Shown: positions 34,099-46,942 of the stretch, in pieces
Layout of the letters: each line of letters starts with the position of its first letter
How positions within the stretch are numbered: position 1 is the stretch's first letter
Source of the DNA: Prochilodus magdalenae
Taxonomy: Eukaryota; Chordata; Actinopteri; Characiformes; Prochilodontidae
Assembly: GCA_024036415.1 (NCBI GenBank)
Contig: JAMWET010007206.1
Span: forward strand, 264,501 to 328,500
Length of the DNA stretch: 64,000 nt
Reading direction: 5' to 3'
Translations under genes and position numbers: made by a program
The notes under the pieces: generated by a model
What the model was told of the DNA's origin: nothing
What the model saw: only the letters and a program-made list of their open reading frames with translations
The model's database searches: none

Positions 34099-35389
34099 AG
34101 GACGTACAGGGAAATAATAATTCAGGTAATAATAATAATAGGTAATAATAAAAGTAATAAGTGCAGGGAAACAATAATGCAATTATAATTGAATTATAGC
34201 AATTTTGCTTTTACTTGAGGCTCTTAAATGAACTAACTATGAGCTTTTATTAGATATGTTCTTTATGAAACTTTAAGCAAACTATCACAAGTAGATAACA
34301 TGCAATCCAGTTCAATTTAGTTCAGTTCAATTCATTTCAACTTTATTGTCATTATACCAATAAAAGGTTGTACATTATAATGAATCACAGTCAGCAGCTT
34401 ATCCAGGCTGTTAGCTGGCTAGATATAGACAGATATAAGTTAAAGGTAAGGTAGTTTCAAGCACTGAACCTTATTTCTTATTTTCTACTGTCAGTATAAT
34501 TACTCAATTTATTTTCCAGTAAAGCTGTAATTTGGGTGATATGCTTCATTTCTTAACTGGTTAATGTGTAAACAAAGTCATTCAGAGTGGTCTGAAATGC
34601 CCAGTTACTTAGCAAGTCTGCTGGTTAACTGTGTTGGTGATAGGAACCAGACGTCTGCAGGGTGTGAAATGTCTCTAAAAGCTCACCTCACAGAAATGTG
34701 TTCGATGAAATGGTTACAGAGACACTGCCTGATGCATGAACTTTTTAAAATTATTATTTTATGTTCTTAGACATACAGGGTGCTGTAAGGTCAAACAGTC
34801 CCTGAATAAAACTATTTACTACTGCTTTACTAATGTCAATGTTACACTTGAACTCAGTAGGCGAGTACGTTTATTGGTGGTTTTTGAAATGGTAAATAAA
34901 AAGTCTTAATTTGTGTTGTGGAAATATCGACCCCTGGTTTCCATCACCCCCACTGTAAAGGAATCCAAGTCCAAATCCCTAAGTCATCTACAGTTAATAA
35001 TTTGGCATCCAGACACTCCGAGTGGCTTAATTTACATCCCAGTGATTAATCCTGCAGTAATTTGGAAACTATCCTCCTAAAGCATGGCTTCAATACTTGT
35101 TCCACCCTGAACATCACTGTCGTTCCCTTTATCAGGTCATTTAGTGGGGCCAGTGCTGTGCCAATCTCTCTGTAACTGGATGGGTTTTCCTGCTCTGGGA
35201 TCAGCTCTGCAGCATCCACAGAAGCCAGCACTCCTGCTGTCCTATGAGCTCGGCCTGTTGCTCTTTGCCCTCCTCCTCTTCTCCCTCACCGACCCGCTGC
35301 TGTACGGAATGACCCTGTCTGTAGTCCAATCCTGGACCCTCGCTCGGTGTGCTCTTGAATCATATACAGTACATATACTTTGTTCATAG

Positions 35390-36395
35390 TAAAATTCAGT
35401 AGCCAATGTGGGGGTCCTCAGGGGTCCGGGACCTCCTAATTAACCTTTTGGATCCCTCAAAATTAAAATCTCTCTGATAAGAAAGAATATGCACTAAAAA
35501 CAAATTCAGGGAAAGATCCATGTTCAGCTACTTCACCCATAATTCTTCAAGCTTAAGTCTTTGATATACTTAACTATCTACAGTTGCACCCCTGGGTGTC
35601 CACAGGGTGGTGCCATTGCAGTCTGGTTCATCCCAGTTGGTCCTTTATGAACTAAGAACTGAATAACTAAACCCGAGATGCCCATGAAAACTTTACAGTG
35701 TGCAGAACATTTGGAAATCTGAAGAATTCCTCAGGAGATTCCTGAAGACTAAAGAGAGGAGTGTGTAAGATCTCGGGTAATGTGTGGAAGGCGCATTGCC
35801 ACTCTAGAAAAGAGCATTTCCAGCCCTGCTATGATGGTGAGGGGGTTAACAGCCAGCCAGTGCTGGAGTAGCTAGCCAACACTAGACCACCTGAAAACGA
35901 GGGGCTCTTTACACACTGAGCTTAATAGTGGAGTGGTGGAGTCACAGTGTGGTGTGGGATGTAGAGTGTGGGGGGTTGACTCTTTATTGGACCCCTCATA
36001 TCTCTACTTATGCAATTTTGAACCCATGACTCCTGAATTGTAGCAATAGGTCATACTGTTACATGTCCAGTTTATATTATTACTGTCATGCACTCATTTA
36101 CACTATGTTAGTTTAATCCGACCTGCTGCTGTTACAACACTTCCTCTGTATTTCTGCTCTCTAGATGATCCACTCCTGTCACTGTGGCTTCTAGAAATTT
36201 TATTAATATTATATTTTATTGATAGTTCTTACTACCGTATATCTCTATTAGCTCTGGTTAATGTCTTGTGCATGCTGATGTATGTATATAGACGTATCTC
36301 TCTTGTTGTCTTATTTTTTCCATCACTTATTATGTTCATAAGTTCGATATCCACCAAGGCTGCTCCTGTTATGTCTGGTACATTACACACTTCAT
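35390..36395. other. non-coding; diverged interspersed repeat
   Basis: Part of 35640-35900 resembles 54430-54790 (shared GTAAGATCTCG, GTGTGGAAG and AGCCAGCCAGTGCTG-type motifs). No gene is recognised. Confidence 0.4.
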
Positions 36396-36617
36396 ATATC
36401 ATCACTGTCCAATGAAAAACAAGTATCTCTATAATGGCAGTTTTACAGGAGAGGCCAAAAACCTTATTCAATTTTAATGTAAGTCAATAGAACCAGACGT
36501 CTTTCCAACCCCTTTGGCCTCACACAGTGTAAACGACAGCTGCTGTTTTCAAATGATGCATAAAAGTCAAAATGGACAAAAGTGGAGATGGATGTTTTTC
36601 ACTGGACAGTGACGAAA
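36396..36617. mobile_element. MITE family D, copy 3
   Basis: ATATCATCACTGTCCAATG at the left and CACTGGACAGTGACG at the right match the ends of the other two copies. Its interior is in the opposite orientation to 18993-19248. Confidence 0.72.
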
Positions 36618-36701
36618 TGTATATGTACCCTGCTGACCTTTATAACATGTGGTTACCTCTTCTGTAACTCCCGCTCTATTTATTCTGATTACTGTATATA
36701 T

Positions 36702-37218
36702 AAACTGAAACACCTGTCATTTTAATGTGGGAGGTCTCATGGCTAAATTGGACCAGCCTGGTGGCCAATCTTCATTAATTGCACATTGCACCAGTAAGAG
36801 CAGAGTGTGAAGGTTCAGTTAGCAGGTAAGAGCACAGTTCTGCTCAAAATACTGCAATGCACACAACATTATGGGTGACATACCAGAGTTCAAAAGAGGA
36901 CAGATTGTTGGTGCACGTCTTGCTGGCGCATCTGTGACCAAGACAGCAAGTCTTTGTGATGTATCAAGAGCCACGGTATCCAGGGTAATGTCGGCATACC
37001 ACCAAGAAGGACGAACCTCCACTAGCATCACGTAGTGACCTGGCCACTATCCTGCAAGAAGAATGGCTTAAACTCCCTCTGACCACTGTGCAGGACGCAG
37101 TATATGTCATTCCCAAGACCAACTGACGCTGTATTGGCCGCAAAAGGAGGCCCTACACCATACTAATAAATGACTGTGGTCTAAAACCAGGTGTTTCAGT
37201 TTCATTGTCCAACCCCTG
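36702..37218 (+). mobile_element. Tc1-like deletion derivative, family A copy 3
   Basis: It has the same internal structure as 54865-55395, but the first 16 or so bases of the left inverted repeat are missing (it starts at AAACTGAAACACCTG). The right end CCCCTG is intact. The transposase is internally deleted. Confidence 0.85.
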
Positions 37219-38390
37219 TAGTTCTTAGTACAGTACATATATAACCACATTGATCACTTAGATCGTACCTTATCAAGCAGGGCATTTACATATAACTGTT
37301 CCATATAAGAACTTTCATTGAGGTGTTAAACTCCTCAGACGTCTGGTTCCTATCAACACCACTGTAAACGATCATGCCTACAATAGAGCACTTCACATGA
37401 AACCATTTCGAATGAGCTTGTTTACACTGAAAGATTTCCTGATACAGAAAATCTCTGGAATTCCCCCATAACAACACGTTACTAGACTTGTAGACACAGA
37501 GCAATAGCGCACAAGCAAACAGACTGCAGTGTCTTTTTACATTCACTCTCATGCTGATTTTTGTTCAGGCCCCCCAAAAGATTCAGGTTACACCAGCGAG
37601 CTCTTGTTTTCATATAGCTTGTGCACGGTTTATCTTCACGGAGCATTTTCCTGGCCTTCGATGGAGCAAGCCAGAAATCAAGGGAGCTAGGAAAATATCT
37701 GGGAGTAGAAAAAGAAGGAGGACATCTCTGGAGGAATCAAATATCTCACTTCTACTGCCAACAGGCCTTTAAGCAAGCCTGGGGGACTGTGCTCTACTTT
37801 GAAACTTCCTTGGGCATGGTCACAGCTTTCATCTACTTGCTGAATTAAAGGTTGACGTTTGTTCTCCTCCGTAGGGATATGCCTATTTAATTAGCTGGAG
37901 TTTTGATTTCAGTGCCGTACCCTCTCCTGTCCCGCGGTGGTGCTAAAGCCTGCAGCCCGTGAAACCTTTTCTGCTTTGTTTTCCATCTGTCAGTTTTATG
38001 AGATATGGTGTGTAATGTGTCATATTTTTACGTTGGCTTTAGCAGAAGTGTGTAGCGACTGTGCAGGATCAGATACTATATAACAGTAGTCACGGTTTAA
38101 AGTGATACCAGATGTTGATGTATTTCACAGATGTTCCATTTCAAGCCACTGAGTAATCTATACACAGCTCAGATTCCCTGCATCGTTAACATCCTCAAAC
38201 CAGTGGATTATATATCTATTTGTATTGGTGTTTTATTAGGGCGTTATATCATGAAACCCAGTCTACCTAATGTACTGTTCACTCCCCAGCCCATATACAG
38301 CATGGGACCTAATGCTAAGAAAATCCAGAGCGGAGCGGATGCTTTGCCAACGTCAATTAGGATAATGACGTTATCGGCCACACTGTAACA
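37219..38390. other. non-coding, no gene recognised
   Basis: Two overlapping plus-strand open frames at 37551-37848 have no recognisable domain and no clear splice context. I cannot assign them. Confidence 0.4.
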
Positions 38391-38772
38391 AAGGAGTGGA
38401 GGCAGGTTGCAAGTGCAGGGTGGTTTTGTTTGGGGCATTCAATCACTCAACATCCGGAAAACGGGCAGCGGTCAAAACACAGGCAGGCAGCATCAGAGAC
38501 ATAACCATAATCCGAAAAACCCGGAGACAAAGCAAGGATCAAAACACAGACGGGTAAGATAAACACAACGAAAACTCGGCTAACAAAGAGACTTCTCAAA
38601 CCGACTGGGCAAACACAGACGTATATGGAGCAGTCTTAATGAGTCGGTGATCAACTGCAGATGTGTGGGTGGAGCAAACGGAGAGAGGGATGAGCTGGAA
38701 AAGAAAAACAAAGGTGCATGGCAGCTGCCATGTGCAGTATTGTGCAGGCCCAGGAGGAGGTAGTATGTGACA
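38391..38772 (-). mobile_element. LTR-like fragment
   Basis: A purine-rich segment rich in CAAAACACAG-type sequence ends in TATGTGACA, the complement of an LTR start TGTCACATA. It resembles in composition the elements near 43840 and 52180, but alignment was not possible by eye. Confidence 0.3.
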
Positions 38773-40307
38773 TACCTGGGTCTTTGAGTAGCTAACGCTA
38801 TTCACCTTGAAGACCATGGGGGGTAAGTACATTGTATCTCAGGATGGTCAGGAATGGGCACTTACGGAGCAGGGCAAACAGGCTACAGGTGGGGGTGAGA
38901 ATCACCAAAAGGCCCCATCACACAACATTACTACACATTACTACTCACAGTACTAAAGTCATGATAAGCTCCCCGGAACAAAAATCAGCCACCCTGCAGG
39001 TTTAGGGTTGTAGTAACATCAGGCTCCCGCAGATGGTGCTGCACAAGGATGGTGGAGTCTATAAATACCTGTGGGGTGTGAGTGATGGGATTCATAGATT
39101 AGGAAGAGGTCCTAGAGTGCTGTTGATAGCTCTTATGGAAAATGGGTCTCAAAGCAGATGATAATGACTGGCTAAAAGGGGTGACTGAGCATTTGGGTGT
39201 ACCAAAGACCATAGTGGGAAGGAAGTGGCTGAATCTGCAGGTGAATGGAAGCATACGGTCATATGGACCACATATGGACCAGCATTGGCCAGGAATGGTG
39301 CCAGGGAAGGCATCCACCAAATCTGGCCCAACTGCACAGTTCCTGGATGCAAGAGTGTCTGAACATTGACGTGGCCTACATCCAGAAACTTGTCCAGTCC
39401 ATGCCGAATCCAGTCACAACGGTTATTCGTACTTGTGGAGGAACTACACAGTACATTAGGTATGTGTTAAACACAGATGACTAAACTTTTGTCCAGTGAG
39501 CTTAAAATATCACTGCAATTTTTAAAATACTGCTTTGTGCTGATTATTGTAATGACATATTTTGCGATATGTTGTGATTCATTGCCTTTTTCAACTGTAA
39601 ATTTCGTCCCCAGATGAAAACTTTGTCAACATCTACTTCTTTTTTTCAGTCTGTTTTCAGTCTGTTCATCTCATGTCAGTCCAACAGACAGACTGACTAA
39701 CCCCATCATGAAAACTTTATATTTACATTTATACACAATTGGATTCTGGCTCTAGTGACCAAAAAAGTTTACTTAGATTAAGTATGCTATGTATAGTTCT
39801 TTGCACTCATGATTCATGTACTGAATATGTACTATTTTCATATATGAACTACCCAGTAAACATTTGAACTGTTGAAACAACGTTGAAATCACATACCTGA
39901 CTATATTTAAACACATTTTAGACATCCATGGACAACCATTGTTTACTGGGTATGCACTTAGTATGCTAAATATAATCATTAGTGCTATTAAAATATACTT
40001 AGATAGAACTAATTGTACCTAACTCTATTATTTTGAGACACCACGAAGGTTAACTTATATAAATATTGGAAAAGAAGATAAAGGTTACCAGGAACATAGG
40101 TGGAGTGACACCAGTTCTTCTGGACACTAACCATGGTGCCTTGACACACAGATTTACTGGCCGATACAGGACAAGCACAATGCAGGACAGTCAACCACAA
40201 CAGATTCCATTTACATATATCATACAGGTACATGTATCTTAAAGGGACAGTAATAAAACAAGGCCAGAAATGGTTGTTAAGATGAATTATGACCGTTTGT
40301 TGTACAT
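38773..40307. other. non-coding; contains a Tc1-like family B snippet
   Basis: The piece at about 40055-40225 (GATAAAGGTTACCAGGAACA, GGAGTGACACCAG) is a fragment of family B. The rest shows nothing recognisable. Confidence 0.4.
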
Positions 40308-41880
40308 ATCAATCAATCAATCAATAAAAATTTATTTGAATAGCGTTTTTTACAACCAACGTTGTCTCAAAGCAGCTTCACAGAAAATCAGTTTGTTATA
40401 AAAAGAAAAACACAGAGTTAATGTACAGATGTAGGAGTGGGGGGAGGGGACCGGTGGAGCTGATGCTCAGGTGCCTCTAGCTGCTCTAGAGGTTCTGATG
40501 TGATCATTTCGGAGAAATGTCATTGCTGTGCTTAACAAAGAAGAGGAAGGAAAGAGAGAAAGAAAGTAAGAGAGAAACAGAGACGGAGACTGATTAGGAG
40601 GACTAAGAAGTAGACATTGTAACTTCTTGTATGAATTGAGTGTGTGTAGTGCTGAGAGTCCTGGAGAGAATTCCTCTGCACTGGTAGCCCCTCAGTGTTA
40701 TCCATCAGCGCTGATCTGCTCATAGAGAAGACAGATCAGAGGGAGAGAAGTGTGGGTGTTTGGTCCATTTATGGAGAAATGTCAATTATAGAAGTAAACA
40801 GATGTTATCAGCTAAATGCTTGTACAAACAAGTAAGTTTGGAGTCTAGTTTTAAATGTAGAGAGAGTCTGATTCCCGAACGGATAAAGGGAGAAGATTCC
40901 AGAGTTTCGGGGCTACACAAGAAAAGGCTCGACCACCTGCTGTGGTTCTTCTGAACCTAGGTACTGTCAGCAGGCTGTTATTTTGAGAGCGGAGCGCACG
41001 CTTGGGTTCGTATGAGTGAAGTAGTTCACTGAGATACTGAGGGGCCAGACCGTTCACTGACTTATACGTTAAGAGTAGAGCCTTGTAGTCCACATGACAT
41101 TTAACAGGTAGCCAGTGTACTGAGGACAGTATCGGGGAAATGTGTGTATTTTTTTGTTCTAGTAAGGACTCTAGCAGCTGCGTTCTGGACGAGCTGGAGC
41201 TTATGTAGAGCCTTATTTGAGCATCCGGCTAAAAGGGTATTACAATAATCCAGCCTAGAAGTTATAAAGGCATGCACCAGCTTTTCCGCGTCTTTTAAGG
41301 ATGGGATATTGCGGAACTTACCGATGTTGCGCAGATGGAAGAATGCCGTACTAACTGTGTTACTGAAATGTGCATCAAAAGACAAGCTGGTGTCGAAGAT
41401 AACACCTAGATTTCTCAGAGCTGATCTGGGAGTAATAGTGTGGCTGTCTATATTCAGGACTAACTGGGAGAGTTCAGTTCTCTCTGCATTAGAGCCGAGT
41501 AGCAGGACCTCAGTCTTGCTGGGATTAAGCTGAAGGAAATTCTTGGTCATCCAGTTTCTGATATTAGTAACGCAATCTTCTAGTTTATTTAGGTTTAAGG
41601 CCTCGTTTGGTTTGGCGATATATACAGTTGTGTGTCATCAGCATAACAGTGAAAGCTGACGTCGAAACTACTGTTTATGTTACCAAGAGGCTGCATATAA
41701 AGAGAGAGGATCAGCGGCCCGAGCACTGACCCTTGAGGGACACCATATCTTACGAGTGTATGATTAGAGTGCTTATTGTTGAGACTAAACTGATAGTGGT
41801 CAGTGAGATACGATCGGAACCAGGATAAAGCCTGTCCTTTAATGCCAAACTGACATAGACTTCTACATAAGTGGAACACT
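40308..41880 (-). mobile_element. 5'-truncated L2/CR1-type LINE, reverse-transcriptase end
   Basis: The minus strand encodes the C-terminal half of a non-LTR reverse transcriptase: GVPQGSVLGPL, the catalytic FHCYADDTQLYI, LNPSKTEVLLLG, LGVIFDTSLSFDAH, HWLPVKCHVDYKALLLTYKS and PKLWNLLPLSVRES. Two frameshifts, near 41597 and 41130, break the frame. A 3' UTR follows, ending in a (TTGA)n tail at 40308-40325, typical of L2-clade elements. A related 3' end is at 56612-56900 and a scrap near 32475-32530. It is inactive. Confidence 0.88.
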
Positions 41881-43835
41881 GGAGGAAAAACTAAAATGGT
41901 GAATATAGGCGATTAAAAACGGTGTCTAATTGCTAGTATCAAACGAAGCCATGCTTTGTACATGGATCTCCCTCCTGAAAAATGTAGAACTGGTATGTTT
42001 AATGGCTGTTTTGACTGTAAAGAATCAAAGTAATTGTGGGTGGTAAGTATTTAGTACTGAAATGAAGCTTTTTTAATTTCTTAAAATCCTTTGACAAGCT
42101 TTTGAATGCATTCCTAATTATATGAACTGCTCCCAGTAGAAGCCTTTGTGTTAGAGTGTCTGTGATTTAGCATTGTAGCTGTTCGGTGGTTTGATACTGT
42201 TCTGTAATATCCTGTTTTCTTCCTTCATGCTTCCTCTGTAAATTACCTTGGGAATTACTGTTTTTTAAACAAAAGCCCAAGCAGTTATTTCCGCTCTGTA
42301 GCCTTTCCGAACTGTATACCAGGTCACAGGGGTTTTGAAACCTCTTGGCGCGTGCCAGGGATTAATGTCTGCACGGCATTATGCTTGGTGAGAGATCTCA
42401 CATCAGCTCTCTTGCTGAGGGTCAAGCGAGTAGTAGTTGTCAGAGCTCCAGCAGCAGCTGTCAGTCAGTGCAGTAAACTGGACAGTGCTGATCAAAAATC
42501 ATTATAGACATTATGTAGATCCAGTCCCGGGAAGCAAACTAGTTCGCCATTGCACACGTGTCAGCGGAGGCCCTGCGAGCAGGCCCGTTTTGCTTTTACT
42601 CCTGGTGTGTGTTTAGAGTGTGGAGGACAGCTTGGGCTCTGCTTGGCTGAAAGGAGCTGCTGAAGTCGGCTATGGCTCCAGGAAACTTTAATTCCAGCGT
42701 CCTCCTGAGGCCCAGTGAAACCCAAACGCAGCGCAGCTCAGAGCCGTAACCGGAGAGGCACGGTGGGACGCGCGGCCTGTCTGTGGGTCATTACCATACT
42801 CCAAGCAGACCTACTGCCCCACGCTTGATCCATGCTGACCTTCACACTGGGGGGGCAGAACAGAGGAGCTCAGCACAAAACAAAAGCCACACTGATAGAA
42901 AAACAGGGCGCCCAATACTGATCATACTGATATTCTCCACACCGGTTCATACTTCAATAGTATTCATGCTATATGGATTAATAGTCTGTTATCGCCTCTT
43001 AAACGTGGCTGAGATCTGTATATGGTACATTTGGGGTCCAAAAGTTTGTAGACTCCTAGATTCCTTCATCAGCCAGGGCTATTAATACGCAGTTTAAATC
43101 TTCAGTTGTACTAACATCCTGTATTTATCTGAGAAGACTAGATATTGAAACATTGCCATGAGGATTTGAATGCATTAAGCCACAAGAGCAATAGTGAGGT
43201 CAGGTACTACACAGTCCAGTTATGGATCACTCCAGCTCATTACCTCATAAAGATATTGGACAGAGCTTCAACATAGTTCTACTGCTTCACAGCCAAATGG
43301 TAGACTTTGTACTCCTATAAGCTGACACTTGGCATTGGGCATGGTGACTATAGGCTCATGACTAAAGGTCTGTGCAAATGCAAACAGCTTAAAAAAAGGG
43401 GTAATAAATAAATAATAATAAGTAAAATCGTATATGTGGTAAGTGCAAAGTTTGGACACAAGTTGGCACTTTGTAACACTCAGTTATCACGACTTCCTAA
43501 CTGTAGCAGGCGATGAGAGTTTCTATTCTAGCTCTAGGAATTCTCAGCCAGTCTAGGACTGTGGTATTCTAGGGTTGTTTGGCATGTGTATCATATCAGC
43601 TTTTCAGTTATGTGTTCAACTCTGGGGACATTGAGGGCCATTCCAAAAGCTACAGCTTGGGTTTCCTAAAATGGTTCAGAATGGATTGTGAGATTTGTTT
43701 ACCATGATTGTCCTGTTGTAAAAGCCAGCCTCTTTTCGGCTTCTATTACTGACTGAGTCACCTTGCTTCCAGAACTAGCAGGTATCTATTGGAATCCATT
43801 CTTCCATCTACCACGATAAGATAATAGATCCACCC
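41881..43835. other. non-coding, no gene recognised
   Basis: A CpG-richer patch at about 42540-42790 contains a 25-codon open frame with no similarity I recognise. No splice-consistent exon chain was seen. Confidence 0.4.
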
Positions 43836-43839
43836 CATT

Positions 43840-44262
43840 GTTACCGAAGACAAGACGAGGAGACCGGATGCAAATGCCAGTATGTAATGACAACGGGTCA
43901 AAACCAAAAACACTAGGACAACTAGGAAACAAAACACCACAGAGCGAACGGGAAACAACTAACAGAGACAAACAACCAACACGGAGACAAAGACTGGTAG
44001 GGGGACAAACGCCAAGCAAGAACAAAGGGGACAACATGGAATATAAAACAACAAGGGCTAACGAGGGACACCTGGGAAGGGGCGGAGCCAGAAACGGGTG
44101 AGGGGCCTGACATTAGGGCGGAGACAGGAGGAGCAAAAGACCAAAACAAACAAAAGCACATGGAACAGAGTGACAGACAGCACATGGACATGACAAGACA
44201 AAAACAGGAAGCCAGATAAAAGAGACAAACTTGAACCAGACATGGCAGGGTGTGACAGGAAC
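43840..44262 (-). mobile_element. probable solo LTR
   Basis: Read on the minus strand it starts TGTCACACCCTGCCATG and is pyrimidine-rich, with a CGCCCC promoter-like box. The far end was not fixed. No internal retrotransposon genes are present. Confidence 0.4.
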
Positions 44263-44754
44263 AGTGCACCACAATGCCTGTGTCAGCTAAACTGTCCTAC
44301 TGGCATTAGGGGGTTCTTTCTGATCAGCATACGGCACCTGGGTCTTGCCCCGCAGTTCCACAGTTCCCCCTAACAGACATTTAGGACAGGGGACATTTCC
44401 AGTTTGAAGTGCTTAGGTATCTTTTCATAGACTCCTGCTTTGTACTCATAAGCTAGAATCCTCCTCAGGCAGCTGTTCAGAGGACACCCTGGGTGTTGAG
44501 TATTAGCACTAGGTTTGAGGAATCTGAGAATTTATTATAATCTGGAAATGTCATCAGCTGACAACTTCTAATGACAGTTCGAGGCTTACCAGTCCTCACC
44601 AGTCAGCAAAGGTCCAACAAGATAATTCCTCATTTTAAAAAATTTAAAGTTAATTACATGTAAACAAGTGCATTAACTTGCATTAACATTTGGGAAATGT
44701 AATTTATACTTGTCGGCTACAGAGGTTGGATTTTGTGACGTTGGACAAACAGAT

Positions 44755-45200
44755 TGTGACGAGCACTGAACTAAAAGCAAGGCACAGTTTATTAAAGAGG
44801 TTGTAATGTGACACAACAACACCAAGAAAAGGAAATACAAACAGGGCAAAACTGAATCGGAATCAATAAACAGGCAAGGGTCAAACCAAACAGACTATCA
44901 GACCAGGCAGAGGTATCAAAGGGAATAAACAAGGAGCGTAAATCAGAGAATCAAAGTCAGACAAAGGGAGAACGCTCAGTATGCAAATGAATGGCAATAC
45001 TTCGCAATAAGCCAGTGCGAGAGGGAAGTATTTTAGCAAATGGATTAATTGACAACAGGTGGTCTAATCAGTACTCTGGAGATCTAGTGCGAGGCAACGG
45101 GGTGTGATTGGGTAATAGTGAACATGTGACATCGGGTGGTGGATCATGGGAAATGGAGTCCAGGAGACTGGAGGTGGGAGGAGAACCAGCAGGCATGACA
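44755..45200 (-). mobile_element. solo LTR-like element, copy 2
   Basis: Its complement starts TGTCATGCCTGCTGGTTCTC and ends GCTCGTCACA, matching the element at 29600-30061. AATAAA lies near its 3' end (TTTATT at 44790). Flanking CAGAT occurs on both sides, overlapping the end, a possible 5-base target duplication. Confidence 0.6.
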
Positions 45201-45299
45201 GATTTACACTTGGTTTTTACTTCAAAAGTCAAATACTTTATTTCATATGTCATGTCACAATACACAATAATCGTTTTTTGTAGTGTACTTGTCAGCCAC

Positions 45300-45740
45300 A
45301 TCAACCAACAGGAATAAAGCTTGGTGGGAGACATGCAAATGATCCAAAAGCAAGGAAGGACAGGCCTTATCACCGAACTTGATTGACTCAACAGTAACGA
45401 TTGTGGACATCCAGCAAGCAGTGCGGCCCTCAATGAATCGTCCTGTTAGTGCCAGCACCTTTGGCAAACTGCTGCACTCCGCAGGACAACAGCACACAGA
45501 CCGTTAAGACGACTGTCCTTAACACCACATCAGCATCACCAAAGACTGCAGTGGTGTCGTGCCAGACTGTCACTGAGTAACTCATCTTCAGTGACTAGTC
45601 CTGCTTTTGTCTTGGTGGAGATGACCAACGAATCCGTGTATGGAGGCACCGTGGTCAGCACCAAGTTGTTGTCACATGCCATTATTTGAGTTCCTGGTAA
45701 CCTGTATCTTCCTTCCCAATAGCATGCAATCCCACTCTTC
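45300..45740 (+). mobile_element. Tc1-like family B, copy 3
   Basis: The plus strand keeps the decayed catalytic block (ATCTTCAGTGACTAGTCCTG, then CTTGGTGGAGATGACCAACG), where the expected SDESRF glutamate codon is now a stop. It is truncated at both ends. Confidence 0.65.
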
Positions 45741-46942
45741 CTCCTCCGCCTAACTACTCACTGTCCCCATATATGCCTTCTCCAGCAAGTCCTCCAACTT
45801 GATCCTTCTCAGATGTTCCATACTGATCTTCACCCTCTGGAGCTTTGCCTCCGCTGACAACTTTTGAGGTCTTTGTGAACTTTGTGTGATCACAAGGGGG
45901 GCAGTTATCCCCCTAAAGCTTTGAAGCGATTCCCTTCCCGGAAACTTTGCCCATTGTTATAATGTGTTCAGCACACGTTTGTCATATATGCACATATGGG
46001 TTTTACGGTGCTCCGGTGGATAGGCAGTTTTCCACTGGCTCTGTGAATGACAGGGCTGTCAGTGTGGGTGAAATATGACAGAAGCCGGTCTATGTTGAAA
46101 CTCTTTTATTCGGTACAGTGTTGATTTATTTGTCGTTTTTGTGCTGTAGAAATTCTGGTTTGGTAATCATCACAAACAGTTCCTAATGCTCACTGTCGGC
46201 AGGGAGGAGGAGGCCGTCTGGACCGTCTGATGTTCTGTTTGTCTGAAGTGCTGCTTTGTCTGGTGACCTTGTAACTCACACCGAGTGCTCACTGAGGGTC
46301 CCAGACTAAATATGTACAGTGTAGGAATGACTTTGGGCCACAGTGGTCAAGCGTAATAAGATATTTCCTTTGGGAGGACTTCATTTCCTCGCTTTTTTAT
46401 TGCACGACAAAAGACTTTGTCCGAGTTTCGCAGAGGTCAGTCGCTGGTTAAAGAAAAGAAACTGCCGCTGATTAGCCATCCAGCCTGATGTAAGGGGGTA
46501 ATGGAAATGCTGAGGTAAGTGTAACTTCACTCCATCAAAATTTTACATCATGGCTCTCTCTAAAAATGTCCATTCCAGAAGCCACCCTGCTTCTCTTTAT
46601 TAGCCCTAACGTCTGCCATGCAGCTTATGAACAATGGGACATCTGATCACTTCTTAAATTAATTTTCCATGCAGATTTCCAGCTTTTCCCCACAAGCTGC
46701 TCTGTTGTCAGCACTGTTTGGCTATACTGAAGTGGTTAGCTTAGCTAGGCAAGGTATTGCTAAACCTGGAATCCCCATTTAGGAATTTACCACTGATGAC
46801 TCTCAGAGGTAGCACAACATGTCTTCAAGCTCCTGCCAAATGTCCCTTTAATCGTCCCTTTTAGAAACCCAGTGAACCTAACCTCGTGTAGATACCTGAG
46901 CCAGGCCGAGGTAAAGGCATCAACTTATTGTAGATTCTAATA
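45741..46942. other. non-coding, no gene recognised
   Basis: A possible donor GCTGAG|GTAAGTG at about 46515 has no partner acceptor or recognisable coding sequence. I see nothing else. Confidence 0.4.

Larger units (their letters stand above)
30830..35389 (+). pseudogene. rce1: CAAX prenyl protease 2 (RCE1), probably decaying copy
   Basis: RCE1 is the ER-membrane protease that removes the last three residues of prenylated CAAX proteins. Recognisable exons: 30830-30963, about 31068-31170, 31764-31842, 31929-32007, 32090-32257, 32795-32857, 32911-32973, 35136-35389. No exon has an internal stop. Seen: first membrane segment (ILFCLLLACLYVGSL), DHPGTIKKRF, motif 1 EELVFR, motif 2 FFGV|AHFHH, and the C-terminal [19 protein letters not shown]. 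Problems: exon 2 is preceded by ACGG rather than AG; exon 2 to 3 is one base out of phase; exon 5 keeps frame only with a GC donor; and the motif 3 histidine (HxxxN) is Gln. The start is uncertain because a repeat abuts exon 1. Conserved exon order says true rce1 origin; the lesions say pseudogene or non-catalytic paralogue, unless assembly errors are involved. Confidence 0.8.

Noticed and set aside
37551..37848. Two overlapping plus-strand frames of about 75 codons
   Set aside because: I considered them as an exon, but found no similarity, no clear splice sites and no neighbouring exons.
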